A DNA stretch of 64,000 bases from Paenibacillaceae bacterium (GCA_900766135.1 CAAFUF010000038.1:34105-98104); one strand, 5' to 3'; counted from the first letter of the stretch, positions 1-9,037 are shown. Numbers and translations: made by a program. The notes: a model not told the origin generated them from the letters alone.

Positions 1-590
1 ATATCGAGGTCTTCCTGAATGCCCCGTGCGATATCCACGGCGTTGGCTTGCAGATTAAACATGTCCTTGCCTTCTCGGCTGATCCACTTCATCAGCAACT
101 GGTCGAGAACGGAGGTAATGCGAAGCTTGACGTCCTCCACCAAATAGCTTTGCTTGATCCCCGCAACCTTATCGATTAAGGTCACGTAGTCATTGACCTT
201 GAAGTTAAACGTACCGTTCGCGCGAATCGGCATCCCGCCAGGGAGCTGGGGCGTAGGAATTAACACGGGGTTTTGCGTGCCCCACCGGACGGTAAACTCC
301 TTCGTGTTCACGAACAATACCTCAACCCGCATGCCGCTGTTGAAGCCGAACTTGAATCCTTTCAGCGTAGACAGGAACGGCACGATCTCCGAAGCAACGT
401 TATATTCGCCTTCCTCCTTGAAAATCCCCTCGATTTTCCCGTTATTGATGAAGACGGCATCCTGCCCTGAACGGATGATCAGCTTACTCCCTTTTTTGAT
501 CTCGCGGTTACTCCATTTCCAGAAAATCATGTCGTCACGGAACTCTTCCCATTCCACGACATTGGCAAATTGGCTCTTAAAAAAACTCAT
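1..590 (-). CDS. ydjI: YdjI-like SPFH/virion-core-like protein, C-terminus outside window
   Basis: The first 196 codons are visible; the gene runs off the left edge. It begins MSFFKSQFANVVEWEEFRDD and contains an N-terminal core seen in YdjI of B. subtilis, a member of the SPFH (stomatin/flotillin-like) superfamily sometimes labelled virion core protein. It is the last gene of a pspA-ydjG-ydjH-ydjI set, and its ATG lies 19 nt downstream of the ydjH stop. In B. subtilis the YdjG-YdjH-YdjI proteins are linked to membrane localisation of PspA. The family assignment rests on both sequence and gene order. The C-terminal region, which often carries zinc-ribbon segments, cannot be judged here. Confidence 0.85.
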   Translation of the reverse strand, partial: MSFFKSQFANVVEWEEFRDDMIFWKWSNREIKKGSKLIIRSGQDAVFINNGKIEGIFKEEGEYNVASEIVPFLSTLKGFKFGFNSGMRVEVLFVNTKEFTVRWGTQNPVLIPTPQLPGGMPIRANGTFNFKVNDYVTLIDKVAGIKQSYLVEDVKLRITSVLDQLLMKWISREGKDMFNLQANAVDIARGIQEDLD

Positions 591-609
591 AGGCTTCCCG
601 CCCCTTCCG

Positions 610-1416
610 TTAAAATGATCCCCGGCTTCCGCTATGCGAGTGTCCGCCGCTGGTCGTTCCACCGCCTCCGCCTCCACCGCTGCCGCCACCGCCGCCACCG
701 CTGCTGCTCTCGATCTTCGTTTTCGTTACGGTCGTGCGAAGAAAATTGTCTTGCCGCCAAATGACGCCGGAGTCGCCCGAGTCCTCGTAGGTACGGTTGT
801 TCCCCGTCCCCCTCCCGCCGCTCCGGAACGCCATCACGCCAACGGCCAACGCTCCGATGACCAGTGCGATCAGAAGTTGAACACGAGTATCAAACAGGGG
901 GTTATCCGGATTGACCCCCGGTCGGAACCCCATATACCGGTAGGATGTGCGTATGTATTCTTCGAATGCGCCATGATAATCGCCTGCGGTTAGCAGCGGG
1001 GCGATCTTGTTCCGTATTTTGTCCAAACGGCCGTCATCCAGGTATTCCTCGCCTTTATAGAATCCAGCCAGATATAAATCCCGGTTGCGCATATCCAACG
1101 TTAGAATCACGGCGTTGCCATGGGCTTTATCGTACCCCGGAGCTCGCTCGTCATAGAAATCCTCAGTCAACTTGACGACATCCTCATCTTCGGGATTATC
1201 CGTCGTAAAGACGATGATGTCCGTCTCCCTCTTTGGCCCATATTCATTAGCCAATGCGTTTAAATCCTCGATATATTCCGGATACAGGATATCGGCTTCG
1301 TCGTAAATCAGCTTCTTGTCGGTTGGTGTTTGTTCAGCCCGAGCCGTCAACGGAGTCAGCATCCATAGTGCGATCAGCGTTAGCAACAAATACGTGGTGA
1401 TCCATCGCTTGTTCAT
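610..1416 (-). CDS. ydjH: YdjH-like TPM-domain membrane protein with glycine-rich tail
   Basis: The protein has 268 residues. A signal sequence (about residues 1-27, ending TARA) precedes a TPM/YgcG-type domain (about 30-150) that contains the stretch KLIYDEADILYPEYIED. A membrane helix follows (LLIALVIGALAVGVMAF). The tail is rich in Gly, Ser and His (SSSGGGGGGSGGGG, then SHSGSRGSF) and is typical of YgcG/YdjH proteins. The start was chosen at the ATG overlapping the TGA of ydjG (ATGA), rather than at a longer open frame that runs back into ydjG. It acts with PspA, YdjG and YdjI in envelope-stress protection, by analogy with B. subtilis. The domain order is clear; the biochemical role of the TPM domain here is not. 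Confidence 0.88.
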   Translation of the reverse strand: MNKRWITTYLLLTLIALWMLTPLTARAEQTPTDKKLIYDEADILYPEYIEDLNALANEYGPKRETDIIVFTTDNPEDEDVVKLTEDFYDERAPGYDKAHGNAVILTLDMRNRDLYLAGFYKGEEYLDDGRLDKIRNKIAPLLTAGDYHGAFEEYIRTSYRYMGFRPGVNPDNPLFDTRVQLLIALVIGALAVGVMAFRSGGRGTGNNRTYEDSGDSGVIWRQDNFLRTTVTKTKIESSSGGGGGGSGGGGGGGTTSGGHSHSGSRGSF

Positions 1417-2453
1417 AGGAATACGCCTCCCCACAGCCAGGCCACGATTTTCAGCCCCAGAAAAGATAATGCCGAAACGCCGGCGAACCAAGCCGCCATT
1501 TTCCCTTTGCTTAGCGGCGGTTTTCCGACCACCTTGCCCGTCTGGCCGTTCATCGCGAACGTGTACTGCTTCCCCTTGTAATTGTAATAGACCATCCACA
1601 CCGGCAGCAGCGTGTAGTTGGCCCGCTTGACGGTCGTATCGATCTGTTTATCGGCATAACTTACCGTAGCGTATTCGGAAACGGTCGAAGAAATGTAAGA
1701 TTCGATATAAGGCATGATTTTTTCCCGGGCTCTCGGAGTAAGCTGCTCGCTGGTATAGTTGTACTTTTCCGCGATGTATCCGGCGAGGTAAGGCGTCTTA
1801 AACGTTTTTAATTGTTCGAAAGGAAAAGGCTCCAGCTTATCCATCAGACGATCGTCCATTTTCGCCGACGCATCGAGCGGCAGCCGCACGTAATTAATCC
1901 GGATTCTCCGGTAAAACTCGTAATAATCCGTCTCCGTATATTGGTATTCGCCGCGTCTGTAGCTTCTCACCTGGGTCCCTTGGCCGCGAACATCGATATT
2001 ATTCAGTAGATCGTACAACCAGAACGGCACGTACATCCCGGTGATGCCCTGAATGCGGTCCGCGGTCATGAAGCCGCGGGGCGTGAGCAGACCTTTCCGG
2101 CACCACTTCTTGAAGGCCGCCATCGCTTCGTCCTTGCCGATGGCAAAGGGGATCACCTGCTGCGGAGCCAGCTTCCCGGTCAGCCGATCGCTCAGCGCTA
2201 CGGCGGAGCCGCAGAAGCTGCATGTCGTCGCGCTGGTCTCCGGCTCCGTCACGATCACCGCGCCGCAGCTTTCGCAATGATACTCCCGGACCTCGTCCTC
2301 CGCGAACACCTCTTGCTTGAGCGGGTCGGGAATTTGCTCGATATTGTCCTTACGGCCGCAGCTTGGGCAGGATAACTTGCCCGTCGTACTATCGAACGTC
2401 ATGCCGCTGCCGCAGCTCGGACACTTATATTCAATGACCGGCAATTCATTCAC
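1413..2453 (-). CDS. ydjG: YdjG-like zinc-ribbon membrane protein
   Basis: The protein has 346 residues. It opens with two zinc-ribbon units: YKCPSCGSG with LSCPSCG (about residues 9-34), and YHCESCGAV with TTCSFCGSA (about 58-86). A central region of the TFIIB-zinc-ribbon/YdjG type follows. A membrane segment sits at the extreme C-terminus (MAAWFAGVSALSFLGLKIVA). It lies between pspA (23 nt upstream) and ydjH (4-nt overlap), so the genes are translationally coupled. In B. subtilis, YdjG is a membrane anchor used by PspA. A ribosome site (GAGGTGA) sits directly before the ATG. Confidence 0.88.
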   Translation of the reverse strand: MNELPVIEYKCPSCGSGMTFDSTTGKLSCPSCGRKDNIEQIPDPLKQEVFAEDEVREYHCESCGAVIVTEPETSATTCSFCGSAVALSDRLTGKLAPQQVIPFAIGKDEAMAAFKKWCRKGLLTPRGFMTADRIQGITGMYVPFWLYDLLNNIDVRGQGTQVRSYRRGEYQYTETDYYEFYRRIRINYVRLPLDASAKMDDRLMDKLEPFPFEQLKTFKTPYLAGYIAEKYNYTSEQLTPRAREKIMPYIESYISSTVSEYATVSYADKQIDTTVKRANYTLLPVWMVYYNYKGKQYTFAMNGQTGKVVGKPPLSKGKMAAWFAGVSALSFLGLKIVAWLWGGVFL

Positions 2454-2476
2454 CTCAATCCATCCAAAATTCGCGT

Positions 2477-3175
2477 TCAGGAATCTTGTTTGTTTATTTT
2501 CGCTTTGAGCGCGGCCAGCTCGTCCCCAGGAGTAGATACTGGGGCTTCCCCCGGTTTTGTTCCCGCAGCGCTGCCCTTCTCAAGCTCCGCGAAGACGGCG
2601 TCCAGATCGTCTTCCTGCGAACCGGCTCGCAGCTCGGCCAAAGCCAGCGCTTCGTTCAGCGCTTGGTCGGCCTTCGCCTCCAGCTCGCGCAGGGCCGTTT
2701 CCGTTCCGCCGGAAGCCTGCGCCCGGCTCAGCGCGGCGGCCTCCGCCAGCTTGCCCTTCAGCACGGCTTGCCGGGCTTCCAGCTGCTGCAGATCGGAGAC
2801 GAGTTTCTCCTGCATCTGCTTCATTTTGGACGAGTTATCCGCCGCCTGGTCATAAGCCATCTGCAGCCCATTCAGCCGCTCCGCCTGCTTCGCTTTCCGT
2901 TCCAGAAACTTCAACGCGGCGGATTCGTCGCCCGATTCCACCGCCTTCTCCGCGTACCGCTGCAGCTTCCGGATTTCCTCGGCGCATTCGTCCAGCGCGC
3001 GTTTCGCCCGGTCCTCCTCCGCCTGTACCGCCGTCGTCTCTGCCTTAACCTGCCCTACATCCAGCCTCAATTGACGCAGGTATTCCTCCACCGTCTTAGC
3101 CGGATCCTGTGAATGCTCCAGCAATGCGGAGAGATTCGATCGCATCACGTCCCGAAACCTCGACAAGATTCCCAC
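2477..3175 (-). CDS. pspA: Phage-shock protein A homologue (PspA/IM30)
   Basis: The protein has 232 residues, the usual length for PspA. It starts MGILSRFRDVMRSNLSALLE, the amphipathic N-terminal helix typical of the family. The rest is almost entirely coiled coil with heptads of charged residues (about 25-180), then a short low-complexity tail. PspA binds stressed inner membrane and oligomerises on it. The GTG start is preceded by GGAGGAGGGAC at good spacing. It is the first gene of the ydjFGHI-type operon, and a SigW-like promoter lies 38-64 nt upstream. The family assignment is secure. Confidence 0.95.
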   Translation of the reverse strand: MGILSRFRDVMRSNLSALLEHSQDPAKTVEEYLRQLRLDVGQVKAETTAVQAEEDRAKRALDECAEEIRKLQRYAEKAVESGDESAALKFLERKAKQAERLNGLQMAYDQAADNSSKMKQMQEKLVSDLQQLEARQAVLKGKLAEAAALSRAQASGGTETALRELEAKADQALNEALALAELRAGSQEDDLDAVFAELEKGSAAGTKPGEAPVSTPGDELAALKAKINKQDS

Positions 3176-3212
3176 TTTCCGTCCCTCCTCCAGATGGTCA
3201 TTTACTTAATAA

Positions 3213-3239
3213 TACATCAAATCCAAACGGTTGGTTTCA
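3213..3239 (-). promoter_or_regulatory. Putative SigW-type (ECF) promoter of pspA operon
   Basis: On the minus strand a perfect TGAAAC -35 element is followed after 17 bp by TGTA. The SigW consensus is TGAAAC, 16 bp, CGTA. The B. subtilis pspA-ydjGHI operon is SigW-controlled, which supports the reading. The spacing is one base long and the -10 has one mismatch. Confidence 0.5.
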
Positions 3240-3261
3240 TTGTCGCAAACGAAGGCATGTC

Positions 3262-3289
3262 AAAAAAAGAACGCCCTAGGGGCGTTCTC
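3262..3289 (-). terminator. Intrinsic terminator after 49-residue ORF
   Basis: The inverted repeat AGAACGCC / GGCGTTCT around CTAG is followed on the minus strand by seven T residues. It ends the transcript of the small upstream ORF and insulates pspA. Confidence 0.8.
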
Positions 3290-3360
3290 AGGTAACGACG
3301 CTATCTCGGACCGCATGACCCGCGCGGGATATACCGATTCTCCCCCGTCCGTAGGTTGGT

Positions 3361-3510
3361 TTAGCGGTTCGGTTCTTCTTTTTTCTCGGAGTACGCGATC
3401 AGGTTGACCTTCTCCCCGATGGATTGCTCGATCTTCTCCTCGAGCCTCCGAATCTCCTGAACCAACGACTCCCGGTCCTCCAAATCCGTGAATTCGTAAT
3501 CCTGCTGCAT
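3361..3510 (-). CDS. Small hypothetical protein, 49 residues
   Basis: The ORF begins MQQDYEFTDLEDRESLVQEI and ends KKEEPNR. A strong ribosome site (GGGAGGAG) sits 9 nt before the ATG and an intrinsic terminator follows about 70 nt after the stop. The protein is acidic to mixed-charge, predicted helical (a short coiled coil in the middle), with no membrane segment. It is convergent with no other gene and lies 80 nt downstream of the PHP gene, so it could be the last gene of that operon or be transcribed alone. I do not recognise a family. Confidence 0.6.
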   Translation of the reverse strand: MQQDYEFTDLEDRESLVQEIRRLEEKIEQSIGEKVNLIAYSEKKEEPNR

Positions 3511-3590
3511 GATGCACGCTCCTCCCTATTTTTAAGGTAACTTGCGCGGAAAAGCGCCGTTCTATGCAGTCTGGCCCATCCCAATCCGAA

Positions 3591-4610
3591 TTACTTCGCG
3601 GCCGCGTGATTCGCGAAGATCGGCACCATCCGCCGCTTTCCGTCCCGAAATACCGCCAGCTCCTTATACCCGAGCTTGACCATGTCGGCCAAGGCCGTAT
3701 CGAGCAACGTGCCGATATCGTCCGGAAAGTGGGCGTCCGAAGATAACGTCAGCGGAACCCCGTAATGGGCCAATACGGACAGAAACAAAGGACTCGGGCA
3801 GCTCTCGGCAATGGGATAGCGGTAAGCAAGGCCGGTATTGATCTCCGTAGTGACGCCGCTTCGTGCCATATCCTTGGCGATGCTCCGGTAATACGGCAGC
3901 AGCTTCTTCTCATTGGCCGGCCGGAAGCCAAACACCTTCAGGTTGTCCGGATGGGCGATAATTTGGAACAACCCCGAGACGCAGGCTTGCCGCAGCAATT
4001 CGTAATAATCCGCGTACGTTTGCACGGGATCCCGCCCGTCGAAGCCGGTCTTCGCCTCCGGATTGTCGAACCCCCAGCCATCGAGGAAATGTACCGAACC
4101 GATGACGTAATCCCAATCGTATCCGGCCAAAATTTCGCCCAGTTCCGCCTCGCACCCGGGGAAGAAATCCGCTTCGATGCCAAGAGCCAAATCCGGCCGC
4201 GTCTTCTTGGCCTCCGTGACAAAGCCGACGAAATCGGTGATCGAAGCTACGCAAACCTGGTCCAGCCAGGTCCGCTGCAGCTTGCCGATCCGGCTGTCGT
4301 CCAGCAGCATGTGCTTCTCGTAGTATGGCCGGCACTCCCGGAACCGGTACAGATGATCGACGACGCCAAACTCCTGGATGCCCCGTTCGCGTCCCCGGAT
4401 CAAGTAACGGTCCAACCATTCCTCGCTATAACCGCCTTGCTCCATACGCCGGGACAACAGCTTCGCCATTTCCTCGGCATATTCGATCGTATGATGCCCC
4501 AGCGTCGGGTCCGGCCCCGGCGCGGTCGCAGCCAACCCTTGCAAAGTACGCGAGAGCCAGCGCAAGGAATACGGGCCTTCTTCCAGATGAAAATGCATGT
4601 CAACCTTCAC
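3591..4610 (-). CDS. PHP-domain phosphoesterase (HisK-like)
   Basis: The protein has 339 residues with the PHP metal-site motifs: HFH near the N-terminus (VDMHFHLEEGP), GIEADFF, a histidine in GSVHFLDGW, IAHPDN, and SSDAHFPDD near the C-terminus. PHP proteins are metal-dependent phosphoesterases; the histidinol-phosphatase subgroup is the closest in form. It is the last gene of the transporter/phosphodiesterase operon and no histidine genes are near, so histidine biosynthesis is unlikely. I infer it removes phosphate from an imported or phosphodiesterase-released product. The GTG start is chosen because GGAGGGAG lies 7 nt upstream; a TTG two codons earlier is too close to that site. Confidence 0.8.
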   Translation of the reverse strand: MKVDMHFHLEEGPYSLRWLSRTLQGLAATAPGPDPTLGHHTIEYAEEMAKLLSRRMEQGGYSEEWLDRYLIRGRERGIQEFGVVDHLYRFRECRPYYEKHMLLDDSRIGKLQRTWLDQVCVASITDFVGFVTEAKKTRPDLALGIEADFFPGCEAELGEILAGYDWDYVIGSVHFLDGWGFDNPEAKTGFDGRDPVQTYADYYELLRQACVSGLFQIIAHPDNLKVFGFRPANEKKLLPYYRSIAKDMARSGVTTEINTGLAYRYPIAESCPSPLFLSVLAHYGVPLTLSSDAHFPDDIGTLLDTALADMVKLGYKELAVFRDGKRRMVPIFANHAAAK

Positions 4611-4629
4611 CCGCAAACTCCCTCCTTGT

Positions 4630-5460
4630 CTACTCCCATTTCTCCATGGCCTCGGATGGCTTGATCCCTAGATAATGGCACATCAACGGAGCCAAATAAA
4701 GCTGGGACAAGCCTTGACTCCCCTGGAGCTTCAGCGCCGGGATCGGCAACTCGCCAAATACATACAGCGGTACGTTCCGCTCCTCCGGCTCGGTACCTCC
4801 GTGTTGGCCCATCGCATTCATGCCGTGATCGGACGTGACGATGATTTCGTACCCCTGCGATCTCCAAAGCGGCACCAGCGTAGCCAGCATCCCGTCCACC
4901 GCGCGGACGGCGCCTTCGTACTGCTTGCTCTCCCCGCCGTGTTTATGCCCCATATCGTCGATATTCATCGAATGGATATAGAGGAAATGCGGATCGTACG
5001 CCGTGCGCAAATGCTCCGCATCAAGAAACAGGTGGCTGTCCGGATAGTGGTCCTCAAAGTAAAATATCCCGTGCTGAATCGGCTGGCTCTCCTCATGCTG
5101 ATGCCGGTCGGTCACCGGATTAAATGGCGCCCGGTTGTACAGTTCGCCGACCCAGTGATACGCAGCGGCGGCCGTTCTTAACCCCGCGGCTACGGCAAGA
5201 TGGAACACGCTTTGCTCCCGGCTTAGCCTCGCAATGTGATTTGCCGTGATGCCGTTTCTGGCAACCGGCGTACCGGTCAGCAGCACTTCATAGAGCGGAC
5301 GCGACAGGCTCGGAAGCTGCGACTGCACTTGATAGCAGGCCACCTCTCCCTGCTCCACAAGATGCTCCATATACCCGAGATACTTGCGGGCGGCATCATA
5401 TCTTAACCCGTCCAGTACAACCACGACGAGTTTCTTGGCTTCTGCTTCTGCGAATGACAT
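4630..5460 (-). CDS. Alkaline-phosphatase-superfamily phosphodiesterase
   Basis: The protein has 276 residues of the type I phosphodiesterase/nucleotide pyrophosphatase fold. The metal site VVVVLDGLRYDAA comes first. SLSRPLYEVLLTGTP holds the likely Ser/Thr nucleophile region. HSMNIDDMGHKHG and TSDHGMNAMGQHGG hold the remaining metal ligands. No signal peptide is visible, so it is cytoplasmic. Its start follows the deoR-type stop by 14 nt, and it precedes the PHP gene by 19 nt. In this operon a phosphodiester, phosphonate or pyrophosphate bond of the imported compound is the likely target. Phosphonoacetate-hydrolase-type activity is another possibility. The exact substrate cannot be read from sequence. 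Confidence 0.8.
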   Translation of the reverse strand: MSFAEAEAKKLVVVVLDGLRYDAARKYLGYMEHLVEQGEVACYQVQSQLPSLSRPLYEVLLTGTPVARNGITANHIARLSREQSVFHLAVAAGLRTAAAAYHWVGELYNRAPFNPVTDRHQHEESQPIQHGIFYFEDHYPDSHLFLDAEHLRTAYDPHFLYIHSMNIDDMGHKHGGESKQYEGAVRAVDGMLATLVPLWRSQGYEIIVTSDHGMNAMGQHGGTEPEERNVPLYVFGELPIPALKLQGSQGLSQLYLAPLMCHYLGIKPSEAMEKWE

Positions 5461-5474
5461 CCATCTCTCTCCCT

Positions 5475-6263
5475 TCAATTGGCGGCTTCAATCCATTGAA
5501 TGCGATGGCTGCGAAGCGCCTGCAGCCATTCCTTTGGCGCGGCGGCGTCGCTGACGATCGCGTGCACCTTGCCGAGCGGCGCGATCTCCACGAACGCTTC
5601 CTTGCCCAACTTGGAGGCATCGGCCAGCACGATCGTGCGGGACGCCGCCTCGATCATCCGGCGCGACATCCCCGTTTCGTCGACGTCATAGTCGCTGATT
5701 CCCCGTTCCAAGGACATCCCTCCGATGGAGATAAACGCCTTGTCGACCCGGAATTGCGACAGGATGCTTTCGCCGATCGTCCCCGACATGGACTGCTGCT
5801 CCGGATTTAATTCCCCGCCCACCACGAAAATTTTCCCGGAAAACCTCCCGCCGTTCAGCGACTCCATCAGGTGATACGCCACGGCCAGCGAGTTCGTCAG
5901 GATCGTGAGGCGCTCCCGGCCGGCAATTGCCTTGGCCATCTCCAGCGTCGTCGTGCCGATATCGATGGCGATCGTATCGCCGGATTCGATCAGCTCGGCG
6001 GCAGATCGGCCGATCCGCTCCTTCTCCTCCGCCTTGACCTTCTGGCGCTGCAAATACGGCGGTTCGTAGCTGGTCAGCTTGGTAAGGACCGCGCCGCCGT
6101 ACACTCTTTTGGCCAAGCCTTCCTTCTCCAGCAGGATCAGGTCACGGCGTACGGTCTCCTCCGATACGGTGAACCGATACGATAGCTCGGGGACCTTCAC
6201 CTGCCCTTCCTGTTTCAATTGCTCCATGATGACTCGTTTGCGTTCCTCGGATGAAATCGACAA
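5475..6263 (-). CDS. DeoR-family transcriptional regulator
   Basis: The protein has 262 residues. An N-terminal DeoR helix-turn-helix (about 5-58; LSYRFTVSEETVRRDLILLE, then KEGLAKRVYGGAV) is followed by the DeoR sugar-phosphate sensor domain (GDTIAIDIGTTTLEMAKAI; TNSLAVAYHL). The likely start is a TTG four bases after the ATPase stop with AGGAAGGGG upstream, giving MSISSEERKR, the classic DeoR N-terminus. DeoR effectors are usually phosphorylated sugars, which fits an operon with phosphodiesterase and phosphoesterase genes. It is probably the local repressor. It sits inside the operon and so may autoregulate. Confidence 0.9.
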   Translation of the reverse strand: MSISSEERKRVIMEQLKQEGQVKVPELSYRFTVSEETVRRDLILLEKEGLAKRVYGGAVLTKLTSYEPPYLQRQKVKAEEKERIGRSAAELIESGDTIAIDIGTTTLEMAKAIAGRERLTILTNSLAVAYHLMESLNGGRFSGKIFVVGGELNPEQQSMSGTIGESILSQFRVDKAFISIGGMSLERGISDYDVDETGMSRRMIEAASRTIVLADASKLGKEAFVEIAPLGKVHAIVSDAAAPKEWLQALRSHRIQWIEAAN

Positions 6264-6267
6264 CTTG

Positions 6268-7311
6268 CTAAACCCCTTCCTTCTCCAGTTGCAGCAATTG
6301 CGCATGATCCAAAGCCAGGGTGACCTTGCGGTTCTCCTCCAAACGCCGGGAGCGCCCGTCGTTCAGCGCATCCACCGTCAGGCGGACGCCGGCGGCATCG
6401 ATGGCGTAACGGATAACGTTGCCAAGGATCGACGCCGAATGAACGGTCCCCTCCACGATGGATTTGCCTGTATGGGCCGTGTCAGCCTCTGGATTCGGTC
6501 CGACAAGCAAAAGCGCCTCCGGCCGGATGGCATAACTCTCTCCATCGCCGGGGACCGCACCGAACAGGCGCAGCGCCTCGGCCCGCGTCAACACGTTGTA
6601 GCTGCCCATGAACCGGGCGACGAACTCCGTGGATGGCTTGGCATACAACTCCTCCGGCGTCCCTTGTTGTACGATATTCCCTTGATTCATCAAGCAGACC
6701 CGATCGGATAAGGTTAGCGCCTCTTCCTGATCATGCGTGACGAAGATCGTGGTCATGTTGAATTGCTTCTGAATTTCGCGGATTTCCGTGCGGAGATTTT
6801 TGCGGATCTTCGCATCCAGGGCGCTCAGCGGCTCATCCAGCAGCAGCACCTTCGGGCGGACGGCCAGGGAACGGGCGAGTGCCACCCGCTGCTGCTGTCC
6901 CCCCGACAGCTGTGCGGGATAAGCGTCCCGTTTGTCGGCCAAATCGATAAGCTCCAGCAGTTCGCCGGATCTCTGACGGCGGGCTTCCTTGGCCACTCCG
7001 CGCATCCGCATGCCGTATTCGATATTTTCGCGGACCGTCAAATTCGGGAACAAGGCGTACGATTGGAACACCATGCCGATCTCCCGGCTGCGTGGAGGCA
7101 GGTTGACGATATCCTTCTCGTCAAGCCAGATCTGCCCCTCGTCGATCTCCGTCAGGCCGGCGATGCAGCGCAGCAGCGTGCTTTTTCCGCAACCCGAAGG
7201 CCCTAGCAGCGTAACCAGCTCCCCCTCGCGAATATCCAAATTCACTTGGTTCAGCACCGTCGTCGTTCCGAACTGCTTGCGAATTCCCTCCAGCTTCAGA
7301 TATGGCTTCAT
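6268..7311 (-). CDS. ABC transporter ATPase (PotA/FbpC/PhnT type)
   Basis: The protein has 347 residues. Walker A is GPSGCGKST (about 38-46), the Q-loop lies in GMVFQSYALFPN, the signature is LSGGQQQRVALARSLA, and Walker B is VLLLDEPLSALD, followed by the switch His in FVTHDQEEAL. A C-terminal TOBE-like regulatory domain occupies about 240-347. This is the architecture of ATPases serving spermidine/putrescine, iron and 2-aminoethylphosphonate importers. The start overlaps the permease stop by four bases (ATGA). The two-permease, one-ATPase, periplasmic-protein set is complete in this operon. Confidence 0.95.
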   Translation of the reverse strand: MKPYLKLEGIRKQFGTTTVLNQVNLDIREGELVTLLGPSGCGKSTLLRCIAGLTEIDEGQIWLDEKDIVNLPPRSREIGMVFQSYALFPNLTVRENIEYGMRMRGVAKEARRQRSGELLELIDLADKRDAYPAQLSGGQQQRVALARSLAVRPKVLLLDEPLSALDAKIRKNLRTEIREIQKQFNMTTIFVTHDQEEALTLSDRVCLMNQGNIVQQGTPEELYAKPSTEFVARFMGSYNVLTRAEALRLFGAVPGDGESYAIRPEALLLVGPNPEADTAHTGKSIVEGTVHSASILGNVIRYAIDAAGVRLTVDALNDGRSRRLEENRKVTLALDHAQLLQLEKEGV

Positions 7312-8117
7312 TCCGGAATCCCCCTGTTCACTTTTTTGCCGAGTTTCATTAAGATCATGGACAACGCCAGGATAAACAAGAAATACGAAATCGCGATCGC
7401 GCTGGCCAAATGCCCGCTTTCGTTCATCCGCCGGGACAAATACACCTGAATGGTCTGAATGTGTCCCCCTACCAGCATGTTCGTCATGACGAATTCGCCA
7501 AAAAGGACGGAAAAAGACAGCAGCGTCGACGTCACCACGCCCGGCCAGATGTTCGGCAAAATCACGCTCACGAACGCCCGCATGCGGCCGGCGCCCAGCA
7601 TCTCCGCGGCATTCAGCAGCTCCGGAGCCGATACGGTCAACAGGCTGTTGCGGATGCCCTGATACATGTAGGGCAGGACGATGATGAAGTACGCGCCGAT
7701 CAAAATGTAGGCGGTACCCGAAATATTCACCGGGCCGGAGGAATACGCGCGGATCAGCCCAACCGCGGCAACGACGCCCGGCACGGCATAAGGGAGCACG
7801 ACGATCCCTTTCATGAAGCTCTCCAGCCGGGGCAAATAGACGGTGATGATGAACACGGCCGGCAGCATGACGGCCAGGCTAAGCACGATGCTGATCGCGC
7901 AGAGGTACAACGATTTCCACAACGCGTCCAGGAAACGCACATCCTGAAACATCCCGCCGAACCATTCCAACGTCCAGCTTTCCGGCAAGATCGTGGCCTG
8001 CCACTCCTTCGCGAACGCGTAAATCATCGTCGCCAGCAGGGGAAGCAGCAAGTAGACCATCATCAGCAGCATCAGGGAGCGCGGGGCCCAGCCCGCTTTC
8101 TTGCTTGGCGTCTGCAT
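7308..8117 (-). CDS. ABC transporter permease, second subunit
   Basis: The protein has 269 residues with about six membrane helices and the EAA-type loop (LLNAAEMLGAGRMRAFVSVI) before the fifth helix. It belongs to the PotC/ThiP-like binding-protein-dependent permeases. The ATG overlaps the TGA of the first permease (TGATG) and has GGAGGAATTGTG just upstream, which rules out a longer in-frame start. It pairs with the gene immediately upstream. Confidence 0.92.
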   Translation of the reverse strand: MQTPSKKAGWAPRSLMLLMMVYLLLPLLATMIYAFAKEWQATILPESWTLEWFGGMFQDVRFLDALWKSLYLCAISIVLSLAVMLPAVFIITVYLPRLESFMKGIVVLPYAVPGVVAAVGLIRAYSSGPVNISGTAYILIGAYFIIVLPYMYQGIRNSLLTVSAPELLNAAEMLGAGRMRAFVSVILPNIWPGVVTSTLLSFSVLFGEFVMTNMLVGGHIQTIQVYLSRRMNESGHLASAIAISYFLFILALSMILMKLGKKVNRGIPE

Positions 8118-9037
8118 CACAATTCCTCCTTCAGCGCAGGAGATTTCAGCTTCGGCCATTTCCGCCGGCTGCGGACCTTCCGCTCCGCCGAGCCGGGTTG
8201 GAACTTGTGCAAACGCTGGGTCATCTTATGGTTCAGGTACACCGCCAGCAGCGTCGACAGGCCCAAAATGACCGCCAGCGCATTCCCCAGCTGCGGTTCG
8301 GTCACGACGTCGCCCGAGACCAGATTGCCGATCCGCACGGCGAGCAAGTTGAAATTGCTGCCGACGAGGGCATAAGCCGTCGCGTAAGCGCCCATCGCAT
8401 TGGCGAATAAGATCCCAAGCGTGCCGAACACGGCCGGCATCAGCACCGGAATCCCGATCGTTCTCCAGAACTGCCAATGGCTAGCGCCCAGCAGCGACGC
8501 CGCCTCCTTCCACTGCTCACGGATTCCGTAAAACGAAGGGTACAGCAGCAACAAAGCCAGGGGAACCTGAAAATACACATACACCAGGACCAGCCCCGAC
8601 CAGCTATATAAGTTGAAACCGGCAAACACGTCCCAGCCCCACTGCTTAAAGAGCAAGGTAAAAACCCCGTTGCTGCCCAGCAGGATAATGTACGCGAAGG
8701 CGAGCGGCACGCCGGCGAAATTCGAAGTCATGTTGGATACCATGATCAGACGGTCCCGCATCCTCGGCGCGAATCGCGTCACGGAATAGGCGCAGGCCAA
8801 TCCGACGACGATCCCGATCACACTCGAGAAGACCGAAATCAGCAAGCTGTTCTGAATCGCTTTAAGATAATAATCGCTTTGAATAATTCGGGCGTAATAC
8901 CCGAACGTCATTCCGGCGCCGTCCTCCGGGCGGACGCTTCCCGTTACCATCGACACGATCGGCACCAGCTGGAACAGGGCCACCATGACGACGAAAGGAA
9001 CCAGCCCAAGCAAATACCAGCGATTTTTTCGTTTCAC
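8117..9037 (-). CDS. ABC transporter permease, first subunit
   Basis: The protein has 306 residues. It starts MKRKNRWYLLGLVPFVVMVA, with the first helix at about 8-28 and six helices in total, and the coupling-loop motif is WKEAASLLGASHWQFWRTI. It is the PotB-like partner of the next gene. A basic C-terminus (RKVRSRRKWPKLKSPALK) extends past the last helix. It lies 96 nt downstream of the binding-protein gene. Confidence 0.92.
   Translation of the reverse strand: MKRKNRWYLLGLVPFVVMVALFQLVPIVSMVTGSVRPEDGAGMTFGYYARIIQSDYYLKAIQNSLLISVFSSVIGIVVGLACAYSVTRFAPRMRDRLIMVSNMTSNFAGVPLAFAYIILLGSNGVFTLLFKQWGWDVFAGFNLYSWSGLVLVYVYFQVPLALLLLYPSFYGIREQWKEAASLLGASHWQFWRTIGIPVLMPAVFGTLGILFANAMGAYATAYALVGSNFNLLAVRIGNLVSGDVVTEPQLGNALAVILGLSTLLAVYLNHKMTQRLHKFQPGSAERKVRSRRKWPKLKSPALKEEL

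Noticed and set aside
610..1599. Longer N-terminal extension of the YdjH reading frame
   Set aside because: It overlaps ydjG coding sequence in another frame; the signal peptide and ATGA coupling fix the start at 1416.
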